From NCBI RefSeq assembly GCF_001904635.1, contig NZ_MRCB01000027.1:1-64000 (forward strand): 64,000 nucleotides of DNA. Reading direction: 5' to 3'. This document shows positions 26,679 to 34,406 of this stretch, piece after piece. This stretch comes from Hydrococcus rivularis NIES-593. Lineage in GTDB: Bacteria; Cyanobacteriota; Cyanobacteriia; Cyanobacteriales; Microcystaceae. Below the pieces are notes generated by a model that was not told where the DNA came from, did not search any database, and saw nothing but the letters and a program-made list of their open reading frames with translations. The translations under genes were made by a program, and so were the position numbers. The stretch's first letter is position 1. Every line of letters starts with the position of its first letter.

Positions 26679-27869
26679 ATGACACTCATAGACGGACAAT
26701 TAATACGAGAACACGTAAAGCAAGAATGTCAAAAATACAAATCCATTTTTCAAGCATCTCAAAAAGAAGTAGCAATCATCAGATTTGAGGCTTCAGAAAA
26801 TGCCGGCAACGGACTAAGAGCTAGATATGAAGCAGCGAGAATCTCAGCAGAACAAAAAGTAGCAACGTTCAACGCTATTGGCATTACTCCCAATTATATT
26901 GTGCTGTCACCCAATATTGCAGTAGAGCAATTTGACAACATTATCCAATCCATTAATGAAAATAGTAAGGTGACTGCTGCTATTGTTCAATACCCAATTC
27001 CAGCTAAGTTTACAAGTTCAATTGGGCTATTAGAACCACAAAAAGATATAGATATCGTCCGCAGACAAAGCAACAATTTCTTTGAAAGTTGTGCTACTGC
27101 TGAAGGAATCGCCAGAATTGTTGAATCCTACGCACAAAGGGATTCCAATGTTGCAGTTGTCGGCGGAGGTGGCTTTGTAGGTAATGGTGTCATCAAATAT
27201 TTAGAAGCAAGTAGAATCAGCTGTTTCTGTTTGGAAGACGGTGATGACTTGAGTAGAACTTCTGAAGCTGACATTGTGGTATCTGTCACTGGAAGACAAG
27301 GAATTTTCACTCCTTATGTACTCCCCTCTCATCGCTTGGTTGTCGATGGTGGCTTTACACCTACTGCTTCTGGTGCTGCTGGCGATGTAGATCGCAGTGC
27401 TTACAGCATCCCCCAAAACATTACGCCCGTCCCTGGAGGTGTTGGCCCGATAGAAATGGCAATTTTAGCAGAACGTTTGGTAAAAATGGATTTGGGCGTA
27501 GAACTTGGGAAATGGAACTACCAGCAATTACAGCAAGAACAAATGCAACGTGCTACTATAATAGCCCCCATAGCTAGAGTGTTCTTCGCACAACAAGCAA
27601 CTGCCTACCCTCAATCCATTCGCACAGAGAGAGAAAACCTATTTGTCTTGGAAGGCAGTAACTACCAGATCCGCTTCAATAGCACCACGCAAAGTTTGAT
27701 TGTTGCCAGAACCAATGAAAAGCTAACGTTAATTCGGCTATCTCTTGCAAGTAATCAAATTGAAACCGCTAGAGGTATAACAAACGAGGACGTAACAAGA
27801 TGGCAACAAATTCAAGCTGCGATCGATTCAACAACAACGCAATCAAATAATAGAGGTATGGAGCTTTGA
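26679..27869 (+). CDS. FolD-like bifunctional methylene-THF dehydrogenase/cyclohydrolase relative with C-terminal extension
   Basis: 396 residues. The first ~285 match FolD: a motif ending AEQKVATFNAIGI with the catalytic lysine (near residue 60), AAIVQYPIP with the conserved glutamine, PQKDIDI with the conserved aspartate, a Rossmann strand VAVVGGGGFVGNGV, and the signature ITPVPGGVGPIEMAILAERL. FolD interconverts methylene- and formyl-tetrahydrofolate. The tyrosine normally four residues before the lysine is serine, so activity may be altered. About 100 extra C-terminal residues are not in typical FolD (~290 aa). The next gene overlaps by 4 bp (TTGA), so the two are translationally coupled. 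Confidence 0.8.
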   Translation: MTLIDGQLIREHVKQECQKYKSIFQASQKEVAIIRFEASENAGNGLRARYEAARISAEQKVATFNAIGITPNYIVLSPNIAVEQFDNIIQSINENSKVTAAIVQYPIPAKFTSSIGLLEPQKDIDIVRRQSNNFFESCATAEGIARIVESYAQRDSNVAVVGGGGFVGNGVIKYLEASRISCFCLEDGDDLSRTSEADIVVSVTGRQGIFTPYVLPSHRLVVDGGFTPTASGAAGDVDRSAYSIPQNITPVPGGVGPIEMAILAERLVKMDLGVELGKWNYQQLQQEQMQRATIIAPIARVFFAQQATAYPQSIRTERENLFVLEGSNYQIRFNSTTQSLIVARTNEKLTLIRLSLASNQIETARGITNEDVTRWQQIQAAIDSTTTQSNNRGMEL

Positions 27870-28699
27870 AATTATCAATCATCACTGCAACATACAATAG
27901 ACCTATGCAGCTTGCATCTACTGCACTGCCAAGCATTCAAAGTCAAACTGACCGCAATTTTGAATGGATCGTCATCAATGATGGCGCTAATCCTGACACC
28001 AGAGATATTATCACCAGCATTAGGGCAAAAGCTGATTTCCCTATCATCTACATTGAAATGGAACACCCTGACCCTTACAGTGGCTTTGGCTTGTGCTACG
28101 CCCGTAACTTGGGACTAGATGCAGCTGGTGGTGACATTGTTTCATACCTGGACGATGACAACAGTATAGCTCCTGAATTTGCTGCCTCAATGCGGCAGTA
28201 CTTTAAACAACATTCCAATATTCGATATAGCATAGCAAGACAGCAGCGCCGCCGCGATGTCATCCGCAATGGTAATGTTGTTCGTCAAGGAAAGCCGTTT
28301 GTTTCGCCTAGCAATTGCTGCTCCTTACAGCAGCTTCTATGGCAACAAGAGATATTTGACAGCAATGGTTTCGTCCACTACCGAAGCAATGCTCCTAGAT
28401 GGAACCCCCAGTTTCAAGTATTCGCAGACTACGAGTATTTGCTGCAATCTGCTTGCATCTGGGGTGAAAGTGGCTTTGGTTTCAATGACAGCATTCTTGT
28501 TAACTATATCCAGTCTTCTATTGGTATTATTGGTAGTTCTAATTATGAGCAATGGGCAACTGAGCTATCGCTAATTCTCACGAATCAAGCTAACTATTCC
28601 ATTCTTAAAGGCAGTATTGTTGAACGCTTAGAACAGCTTGTAAATAGTTATAGTACCAAAGCACAAATTTCATTAACGCCAAAAGCATTTGCGTTCTGA
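27866..28699 (+). CDS. Family 2 glycosyltransferase
   Basis: 277 residues from a TTG that overlaps the FolD-like stop. The GT-A fold is plain: LSIITATYNRPMQLASTALPSIQSQT, WIVINDGANPDT, ARNLGLDAAGGDIVSYLDDDNSI with the D-x-D-type metal site near residue 95. No membrane segment is present, so it is a soluble transferase using a nucleotide sugar. The acceptor is unknown. The coupling to a FolD-like protein is unusual; both may act on one modified product. Confidence 0.8.
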   Translation: MKLSIITATYNRPMQLASTALPSIQSQTDRNFEWIVINDGANPDTRDIITSIRAKADFPIIYIEMEHPDPYSGFGLCYARNLGLDAAGGDIVSYLDDDNSIAPEFAASMRQYFKQHSNIRYSIARQQRRRDVIRNGNVVRQGKPFVSPSNCCSLQQLLWQQEIFDSNGFVHYRSNAPRWNPQFQVFADYEYLLQSACIWGESGFGFNDSILVNYIQSSIGIIGSSNYEQWATELSLILTNQANYSILKGSIVERLEQLVNSYSTKAQISLTPKAFAF

Positions 28700-28759
28700 C
28701 AATATAGAGCAGAGCATCAATAGTATAGCAACAACCAAAACCACTACTTTGGACTAACG

Positions 28760-28792
28760 CCTACCTGCTAAAACAGCAAGTAGGTAACTTTT
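28760..28792 (+). terminator. Terminator-like hairpin directly before the helicase start
   Basis: CCTACCTGCT (28760-28769), AAAAC loop, AGCAAGTAGG (28775-28784), one mismatch, followed by TAACTTTTT. The helicase ATG is at 28794, so the hairpin could terminate the glycosyltransferase transcript or restrict entry into the helicase gene. Confidence 0.6.
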
Positions 28793-28793
28793 T

Positions 28794-31514
28794 ATGAACC
28801 AGCCTGAATGGTTAGAAGCAAACAAGCAGGTTTATTCCAAAGAACATGGTGTTATACATATCGCCGCCATCATTGAGAAAAACCTTTACTTTAAAAAGGG
28901 TAGTTTAAATCAAATTATTTTTGACTGGGAGCATAAAGTAAATAGCGGTAATTTATTACCTCTAAACCAAGCACCAACAGGTAAAAGCATTCTCTACCAA
29001 GAGATAGCTGCTATCCTTGATGGCTCAGGAAAACTACAAAGCTGCGAAGTAATTCCTGCTCAAGAAGCTAAACTTTATCCCATCCCAGATGATATTCACC
29101 CTCTAGTTAAACTGGCCCTAAGTAAGTCAGGAATCACCCAACTATACTCTCATCAAGTCGAGGCATGGCAAGCTTACAAAAAAGGAGAAGATATAATTCT
29201 CCAAACTCCTACCAGCAGTGGTAAAAGTATCTCTTTTCTCATTCCAATCATTCATGAGTGTATAAAGGGTAAATCAGCTTTAGTATTCTTTAACTTGAAA
29301 GCACTTGCATTTGATCAGGTAGAGAAAATACGTTCCTTTGTTAGCCACTTAGATGAAAATATTCGCCCCCAGATTCTCAATATTAATGGAGATATTCCTC
29401 CTCAAGAGCGCAAACAACTTTACAGCAATCAACCCTCAATTTTATGCGTGACTCCTGATGTATGGAACCACGAGCTAAACAACTACCAATTCGATTCAAA
29501 TTGGGGATTTAGAGAAACAATCAGAAAAATTTCAATCATTGTCTGTGACGAAATGCACTTTTATCAAGGCATATTTGGTTCGCATTTTGCACTACTTAAT
29601 CGGCGAACTCAACTTATGATAGAGTCTGTCGGCAATGATCTTTCAAAATTACAGTACATCTTCGCTTCTGCAACAATTAGTAACAGCAGCGAAATTGCCC
29701 AGAAGATATCTAATCGAGAAGAACAAAGTAACCTTGCTATTATTGACCAAAGTGGGGCAAAACGCTCGGAAATTACTTTTATTAGCCTCAAACCACGGAA
29801 CAATACATTTTACCAAACTGCCCAAGTCGCAGCCATGCTCGTAAGTAAAGGCATAGTCGGGATTTGTTTCTGCGATAGTAGGGAACTAGTTAAGGTTTTA
29901 ACTAATGCCATACGTAAAGCTTTAATCGAGATGCAACTGCCCCACCTGGGAGAAACCATCTCAGCATTTTATGGGAGCATGAAGGCAAATCAGCGTAACA
30001 AAATTATTGCAGATATACAAAGCGGGAAGGTCAAGTTCATTATATCTACAAGTGCTTTGGAGGCGGGTTTAGATATTGGGTGTATTGATGCAACTATCGT
30101 ACATAGTTACCCCGGCTCAATTCTTGCCTTTCGCCAAAGGGCAGGACGTGCGGGGAGGCAGGAAGCAGGACTATTGGTGTTTATTCCGTCAAAAAGGTCG
30201 ATTATGGATTCTTACTACGCCAATTACCCAGAACGCCTTTTATCCGATCCTCCAGAAATTATCAACTTTAACCACAATTATGAAACAACTTTGGAGCAGC
30301 ATATTCTCGCTTGTTGCAAAGAAAGTAAACCGACACAAGCTCAAATTGCCCGACATTTTGGTAGTTCTGGTAATGCGATCGCCCGACAGCTAATCGGTAA
30401 TAATCAACTGATTTTCAGTTACAACCAAAGACTGACAACTAACCGAAACCTGGGTTATGTTCACTCAAAAATTAAAGTCAGAGGCAACACTGACCAAAAC
30501 ATCAGTTATATCAATCAAGATAGCGCGGAAGAGTTTGAGGAAAGTTCGGCATCTTCTGCACTAAGAGAAGTTTACCCTGGTGCAATATATCTTGCTCAAG
30601 ACTTCGACGGCAACCCCGTACAATATAAATCACAAGAGCTAAATTTAACCGAAGGAAAAGCAATTCTCAAGCCAATTGAAGCAACCAACTTATTTAGTCG
30701 TCCCGAAGGAAGCCTAAATTTCGAGGAAATCAAAATTGCAGGGGAAGCCAAAATTATCAATCTTTCCCAAGGGGCTACTAGATTTACACCTGTTTTAGCC
30801 AAAATCAAAGAAGAAGTTTACGGGTACAACTTGTACAGGCTGGAACAAAAATGGACTTGCACTAATAACAGATGTCGCAACTTCAATTTAAATTTATCCG
30901 GACACTTACAAACTTGTCCTGCTTGTAAAACCCAACTGATTGAACGAGAATTTGTCGAACTTTTGGAGGAAAATAAATACAAAGAATCACTTGCTCTTAA
31001 CTACAATACATTCTGCATTAGGGTTGAAATTAACGCTGATGCAAGAAAATACTTTGCAGCAGTAGTCAAAAATCTCCGAAAAGAGATACTCAACAAGCAG
31101 AAATACATTACCAATGAAGAAAAACAACTATTTGAAAGCAATGAAACCCAAATTTGCGTTCATACTCTCGCACATCAACTTATACTCAGCTTACCACTTG
31201 TCGAACATGGGGCAAACAGTCGAGATATAGATTTCATGTTAGTAGAAGTGCCGTCTAATACTAACATAGTTGGCTATTTCTTCGATACGTGTGAACATGG
31301 TACAGGTATGTGCGATACCCTCATCAAGTATTTAGAAACCACCTTTATTAAGGCAAAGTTTTTAGTAGATAATTGTCCTTGTAAATACGGCTGCTCATCT
31401 TGCACAACAATTCAACGCTGCCCTGATGATAACAAAGCACTGTTTAAATCAGTTGGGTTATCTCTACTAGAGGAAATAATCAATCCTACACAGACAAGAA
31501 CTATTAATCAATAA
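28794..31514 (+). CDS. DEAD/DEAH-box helicase with DUF1998 (MrfA/YprA-like)
   Basis: 906 residues. Superfamily 2 motifs: TPTSSGKS (I, about 137), CDEMH (II, about 250), SATIS (III), STSALEAGLDIG (V) and RQRAGRAGRQ (VI, about 447). The C-terminal part has a zinc-ribbon-like C-x5-C...CPAC and the four-cysteine CPCKYGCSSC of DUF1998 near 862. This layout is that of YprA/MrfA and Hrq1-type helicases, which act in DNA repair; DISARM DrmA also carries DUF1998, but none of its partner genes is here. It lies upstream of the replication core. Confidence 0.8.
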   Translation: MNQPEWLEANKQVYSKEHGVIHIAAIIEKNLYFKKGSLNQIIFDWEHKVNSGNLLPLNQAPTGKSILYQEIAAILDGSGKLQSCEVIPAQEAKLYPIPDDIHPLVKLALSKSGITQLYSHQVEAWQAYKKGEDIILQTPTSSGKSISFLIPIIHECIKGKSALVFFNLKALAFDQVEKIRSFVSHLDENIRPQILNINGDIPPQERKQLYSNQPSILCVTPDVWNHELNNYQFDSNWGFRETIRKISIIVCDEMHFYQGIFGSHFALLNRRTQLMIESVGNDLSKLQYIFASATISNSSEIAQKISNREEQSNLAIIDQSGAKRSEITFISLKPRNNTFYQTAQVAAMLVSKGIVGICFCDSRELVKVLTNAIRKALIEMQLPHLGETISAFYGSMKANQRNKIIADIQSGKVKFIISTSALEAGLDIGCIDATIVHSYPGSILAFRQRAGRAGRQEAGLLVFIPSKRSIMDSYYANYPERLLSDPPEIINFNHNYETTLEQHILACCKESKPTQAQIARHFGSSGNAIARQLIGNNQLIFSYNQRLTTNRNLGYVHSKIKVRGNTDQNISYINQDSAEEFEESSASSALREVYPGAIYLAQDFDGNPVQYKSQELNLTEGKAILKPIEATNLFSRPEGSLNFEEIKIAGEAKIINLSQGATRFTPVLAKIKEEVYGYNLYRLEQKWTCTNNRCRNFNLNLSGHLQTCPACKTQLIEREFVELLEENKYKESLALNYNTFCIRVEINADARKYFAAVVKNLRKEILNKQKYITNEEKQLFESNETQICVHTLAHQLILSLPLVEHGANSRDIDFMLVEVPSNTNIVGYFFDTCEHGTGMCDTLIKYLETTFIKAKFLVDNCPCKYGCSSCTTIQRCPDDNKALFKSVGLSLLEEIINPTQTRTINQ

Positions 31515-31523
31515 CTAAGATAC

Positions 31524-31553
31524 TCCTATCCAGCTTGGGTAGGATTATCTTTT
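31524..31553 (+). terminator. Terminator after the helicase gene
   Basis: TCCTATCC (31524-31531), AGCTT loop, GGGTAGGA (31537-31544), one T-G pair, followed by TTATCTTTT. Confidence 0.65.
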
Positions 31554-31569
31554 CAGTAATAAAACCACA

Positions 31570-31620
31570 TACATCGCTTACGCGCAAGATTGATGAAAGT
31601 TTATGATAATAAGCGATGTA
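31570..31620 (+). promoter_or_regulatory. Inverted repeat that buries the start codon of the next gene
   Basis: TACATCGCTTA (31570-31580) is the exact complement of TAAGCGATGTA (31610-31620), with a 29-nt loop. The ATG of the 248-aa gene (31616) lies in the right arm, so folding would hide the start codon. Confidence 0.55.
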
Positions 31621-32362
31621 CGTCGAACTATTAGCCGATTCAAGTCCGAACCCCAAACGGTTTCAAATTCTCCACGCACCAACATATCTACTTCTAGAAA
31701 CAAATTTCCAAATAGGAGATTTTGTCGAGTCTAACAATATTGATTTTATTATAAATTATGCTGTTAATCTAGGGTATCAGGTGAAAATAACCCATCCTGA
31801 AATCCCACAATACAATGAATATCCTCTTCCCAAAATTAGTGATGAACTAGCTGATTTGATAATTAATTATCCATCAGACTTAAAACTGCGAACTAATGGG
31901 ATGGTTTTTGAACAAAGGGCATATTTAATGTCTAAGGTTTACGATGAAGTGTGCCAAAATCTTGAATCAAAAGCTCTTTTAAGAGAAGCAGAGTATTGGC
32001 TGATAAATTACGCACGAGAAGTAATTGCCAAACAATGTCATTACTTACCAGATATCCTAATGAAATTAGATAACCCAACTGTGAGAGCAATGGCAATAGA
32101 TACACTCATGCTCTGGCAACCAGATTGGAACAATGCTATCTCTCAATATAGAGGAAGTAGATTTGAGGCTGGCAATAATGAGTTTGAGGTTATCAGCTAC
32201 TATCACAATCAAAAAAAGAAGGGTAGGGAGGGGATAATGGTACTGTGCAAGGTAACAAAAACTATGAATAACCATCTTGAATTTCCTACCTTTCCTTGCA
32301 ATGCAAACTGTACTCTTGGGACTTATCAAGTCGAAAATGCACTTAACAAAAGATTGGCTTAA
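31616..32362 (+). CDS. Unknown 248-aa protein
   Basis: Soluble mixed alpha/beta protein without signal peptide or membrane segment. Central helices (YLMSKVYDEVCQNLESKALL, AEYWLINYAREVIAKQC) precede KLDNPTVRAMAIDTLMLWQPDW, which resembles a single HEAT-like helical pair. The N-terminal strand region (FQILHAPTYLLLE) and the cysteine-containing end (PCNANCTLGTYQVENAL) are not recognised. The start is the ATG inside an inverted repeat, so translation may be controlled by RNA structure. Confidence 0.5.
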   Translation: MYVELLADSSPNPKRFQILHAPTYLLLETNFQIGDFVESNNIDFIINYAVNLGYQVKITHPEIPQYNEYPLPKISDELADLIINYPSDLKLRTNGMVFEQRAYLMSKVYDEVCQNLESKALLREAEYWLINYAREVIAKQCHYLPDILMKLDNPTVRAMAIDTLMLWQPDWNNAISQYRGSRFEAGNNEFEVISYYHNQKKKGREGIMVLCKVTKTMNNHLEFPTFPCNANCTLGTYQVENALNKRLA

Positions 32363-32403
32363 AACATAATCACCATCTGAAATATTTATATTATAAAAAA
32401 TCA

Positions 32404-32432
32404 ATTACTACCAGTAAATTACTGGTAGTAAT
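32404..32432. terminator. 14-bp perfect hairpin, terminator of the convergent genes
   Basis: ATTACTACCAGTAA (32404-32417), one base, exact complement (32419-32432). On the minus strand it is followed by TGATTTTTTAT, a usable U-run, so it could end transcripts from the right-hand minus-strand gene. Confidence 0.6.
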
Positions 32433-32474
32433 AAAAAAGATGTTCAGATGACGCTTTGTGTATCATCTGAGAGT

Positions 32475-32507
32475 GCGATAAGCGAAGCTTAAGCCTTCGC
32501 CTATCGC
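32475..32507. repeat. Imperfect palindromic repeat, cyanobacterial type
   Basis: GCGATA-a-GCGAAG...CTTCGC-c-TATCGC. The arms contain GCGAT/ATCGC and look like a member of the dispersed palindromes common in Nostoc-type genomes. Noncoding here. Confidence 0.4.
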
Positions 32508-32703
32508 AAATGTTGGATTTGTCAACACAACCCAAGCTCGACTTTATCCATTTGAAGTTGGAGCCATTCTCAACGGTGTTTGGATTGCAGCCAAGGAGCT
32601 AAACTTTTTCACACATGTGATGTTATACCGCCATCCAGAAAATTATAGAAAAAATCTGGTAAGCCAGAGCCATTGTTATGTAAAGGTTCTAGCATTTGGA
32701 TAA
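32482..32703 (+). pseudogene. Gene fragment lacking a start
   Basis: An open frame with no plausible start runs from about 32482 to a TAA at 32701 and encodes NVGFVNTTQARLYPFEVGAI, then LNGVWIAAKELNFFTHVMLY, ending VKVLAFG. The composition is protein-like (balanced, with tryptophan and aromatic residues), suggesting the 3' part of a lost gene. Family not recognised. The rest of the 32363-32729 gap holds the hairpin and repeat listed separately. Confidence 0.35.
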
Positions 32704-32712
32704 AGTCGAGCT
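32535..32712. repeat. 178-bp unit bounded by 16-bp perfect inverted repeats
   Basis: AGCTCGACTTTATCCA (32535-32550) recurs as its exact complement at 32697-32712. The match stops at exactly 16 bp on both sides. No target duplication is visible. It could be a MITE-like unit or a remnant end pair. Confidence 0.45.
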
Positions 32713-32729
32713 AAGCGTCCCGCCGATTA

Positions 32730-33920
32730 TTATTTGGGGTTCTTTTTCTTTTGCTTGTACCGCTCTAAATGGTCAGAGAAAAAATCATTCATATCGTAGA
32801 GTCTAAAAGGGTTAGGGTTATCATGTAAGAGACTCCATCCTTGATTGCTGGCTTTCCCGTCAACAGTGCAGGTAAACCATGAATTTTCCCACTTCATGGG
32901 TAATACTTCGATCCGCTTACCCTTCTCAACATACACAGTCGCGTTAGGTGTGGTTTTGATCGTGCTGCTAGCGATCTCGCTAAGAAATCTTGCAGGTGAA
33001 AAAATAGCTTTATATCCAAAGTGTTGACCAAAGATGCACCCCAGTTCGTAAAAATCTAGATCCTGTCGTTCCTCTGTCCATCCATCACACATACATCGAT
33101 ATCGATGATGTAGCAAATCTCGACCGACAGCTAGCACACCAGAACGGACTAAGACTTCTACACCATATTTTTCTGTTGCAACGGAAGACGGTTTCAACCC
33201 TACAAGTGCATGAGAATAGTCAATAAACCGTGTGTCTGTTATCTCAAACCCTTTATAGGCAGTAGTATCAGCTTCCCAGTTTAAATCCCAGGTACATGAA
33301 GTTTCCCCACCCCCGCCACCAAAAAAGTAGCTTTCATCCTGAAAAAATGCTCTAGCCATTTCATCAAGGGATGGAACATAATCACTAACAGACTTCTGCC
33401 CCCATCTCTCCTCAAACTGGTTAGCGTAAATAACATTAAAGCGAATATCATCGCGATGATGTTTGAAATCTAATACAAGCAGCGTCAGGCACTCCTCAAA
33501 CAGCGACGACCCATCAGTTGCGATATGGATAAACTCAAAATCAGTAAATCCCTTTCCCTTGAAAACAAAGGTATAGACAGGCTTATCTCCCCGTGAAATG
33601 TAATCTATGAACGTATCATCTTCATTGTCAATATGCGCGAAAATGGCGGCGATGCGGTTGAAGTTCCGAATCAGAAACTGGAAGATTCCGGTTTCACAAG
33701 TTACACTACCTGTTTTCACGATCGTCATGCCGTAGGGGGTTTGATAGTTGGCTTGTCGGGGCTTGTCTGACTCTAAAGCCAGCGCATATTCCACCAAGGC
33801 TGATGTAACTACCATCGAATCATTGATGAGTCCGGGACGGTGTTTGCGAATTGTCTCAATTGCCTTGGCAATCTCGTCATTCTGGACAACCTGTAAGCGA
33901 GGGCGTGAAAGTGCCATCAT
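32730..33920 (-). CDS. Unknown protein with ribbon-helix-helix-like N-terminus
   Basis: 396 residues from the ATG at 33920, which has AAGAAG five bases upstream (an adjacent ATG at 33917 is equivalent). The first ~50 residues (LSRPRLQVVQNDEIAKAIETIRK...MVVTSALVEYAL) have the strand-helix-helix look of a small DNA-binding RHH fold. The remaining ~340 are mixed alpha/beta with a Gly-rich loop (FFGGGGGETSC) and no motif I know. The promoter carries a long palindrome, which would fit autoregulation. Monocistronic and antiparallel to its neighbours. Confidence 0.5.
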   Translation of the reverse strand: MMALSRPRLQVVQNDEIAKAIETIRKHRPGLINDSMVVTSALVEYALALESDKPRQANYQTPYGMTIVKTGSVTCETGIFQFLIRNFNRIAAIFAHIDNEDDTFIDYISRGDKPVYTFVFKGKGFTDFEFIHIATDGSSLFEECLTLLVLDFKHHRDDIRFNVIYANQFEERWGQKSVSDYVPSLDEMARAFFQDESYFFGGGGGETSCTWDLNWEADTTAYKGFEITDTRFIDYSHALVGLKPSSVATEKYGVEVLVRSGVLAVGRDLLHHRYRCMCDGWTEERQDLDFYELGCIFGQHFGYKAIFSPARFLSEIASSTIKTTPNATVYVEKGKRIEVLPMKWENSWFTCTVDGKASNQGWSLLHDNPNPFRLYDMNDFFSDHLERYKQKKKNPK

Positions 33921-33936
33921 AACAACTTCTTTTTTG

Positions 33937-33970
33937 TACTCATTTTGAACTATTATACTCAAAATGAGTA
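33937..33970 (-). promoter_or_regulatory. Promoter with operator-like 12-bp inverted repeat
   Basis: TACTCATTTTGA (33937-33948) and its exact complement (33959-33970) are separated by 10 bp. On the minus strand the spacer and inner right arm contain TATAAT, and TTGTGT lies 16 bp upstream of it, giving a plausible -35/-10 pair. The repeat overlaps the -10, the usual place for a repressor site. Confidence 0.6.
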
Positions 33971-34112
33971 TAAACACAAGAAGATTAAACTCAGATATTG
34001 CACCTAGTCAGGTAAACACGTAAAAAACAAATGAAGATAGCAAAATATCACAGCAGTTGAAGAAGCACGACTAAGTATAGCTCCGTAGTTAAATAGACTA
34101 AACAAGGCAGGG

Positions 34113-34256
34113 ATGCTACATATTCAGCAACAAAAACGACTAGTTGTTGGGATGGTGCTGGGAGCATCATCGGCAAGAGATATGCTCAACATAAAATTGT
34201 CACATTTGCCTTTGAGACTGAAAATATGGGAGAAAAGGCGTGAAATACGAAAATAA
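34113..34256 (+). CDS. Possible 47-residue basic protein
   Basis: ATG preceded by AAGGCAGGG. The frame encodes MLHIQQQKRLVVGMVLGASS, then ARDMLNIKLSHLPLRLKIWE, ending KRREIRK, strongly basic. It lies in a 430-bp gap between the minus-strand gene and the primase gene, so it may be a small protein of the primase transcript or the remnant of a larger gene. Not recognised. Confidence 0.25.
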   Translation: MLHIQQQKRLVVGMVLGASSARDMLNIKLSHLPLRLKIWEKRREIRK

Positions 34257-34265
34257 CTTTGCAAT

Positions 34266-34391
34266 ATGTGCCATTACGGACTGGCAATTGAGGATAATTT
34301 CTACGTTAAGAGAAATATAAAACAAATGATGGGTAGAGTTCGCATCATTCAAGTAGAACCAGAGCCAACAGAAATGAAAACCACTACATAA
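34266..34391 (+). CDS. Possible 41-residue protein
   Basis: Ten bases after the previous frame, an ATG opens MCHYGLAIEDNFYVKRNIKQ...RIIQVEPEPTEMKTTT. It ends 15 bp before the primase start. No clear ribosome site and no recognised family; it could equally be noise or a fragment. Confidence 0.2.
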   Translation: MCHYGLAIEDNFYVKRNIKQMMGRVRIIQVEPEPTEMKTTT

Positions 34392-34406
34392 ACTAACGCA
34401 ATAATT

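Noticed and set aside
28794-31514. DISARM defence system (DrmA-like helicase with DUF1998)
   Set aside because: None of the partner genes (DrmB, DrmC, a DISARM methyltransferase) lies nearby; a repair-type YprA/MrfA relative fits better.
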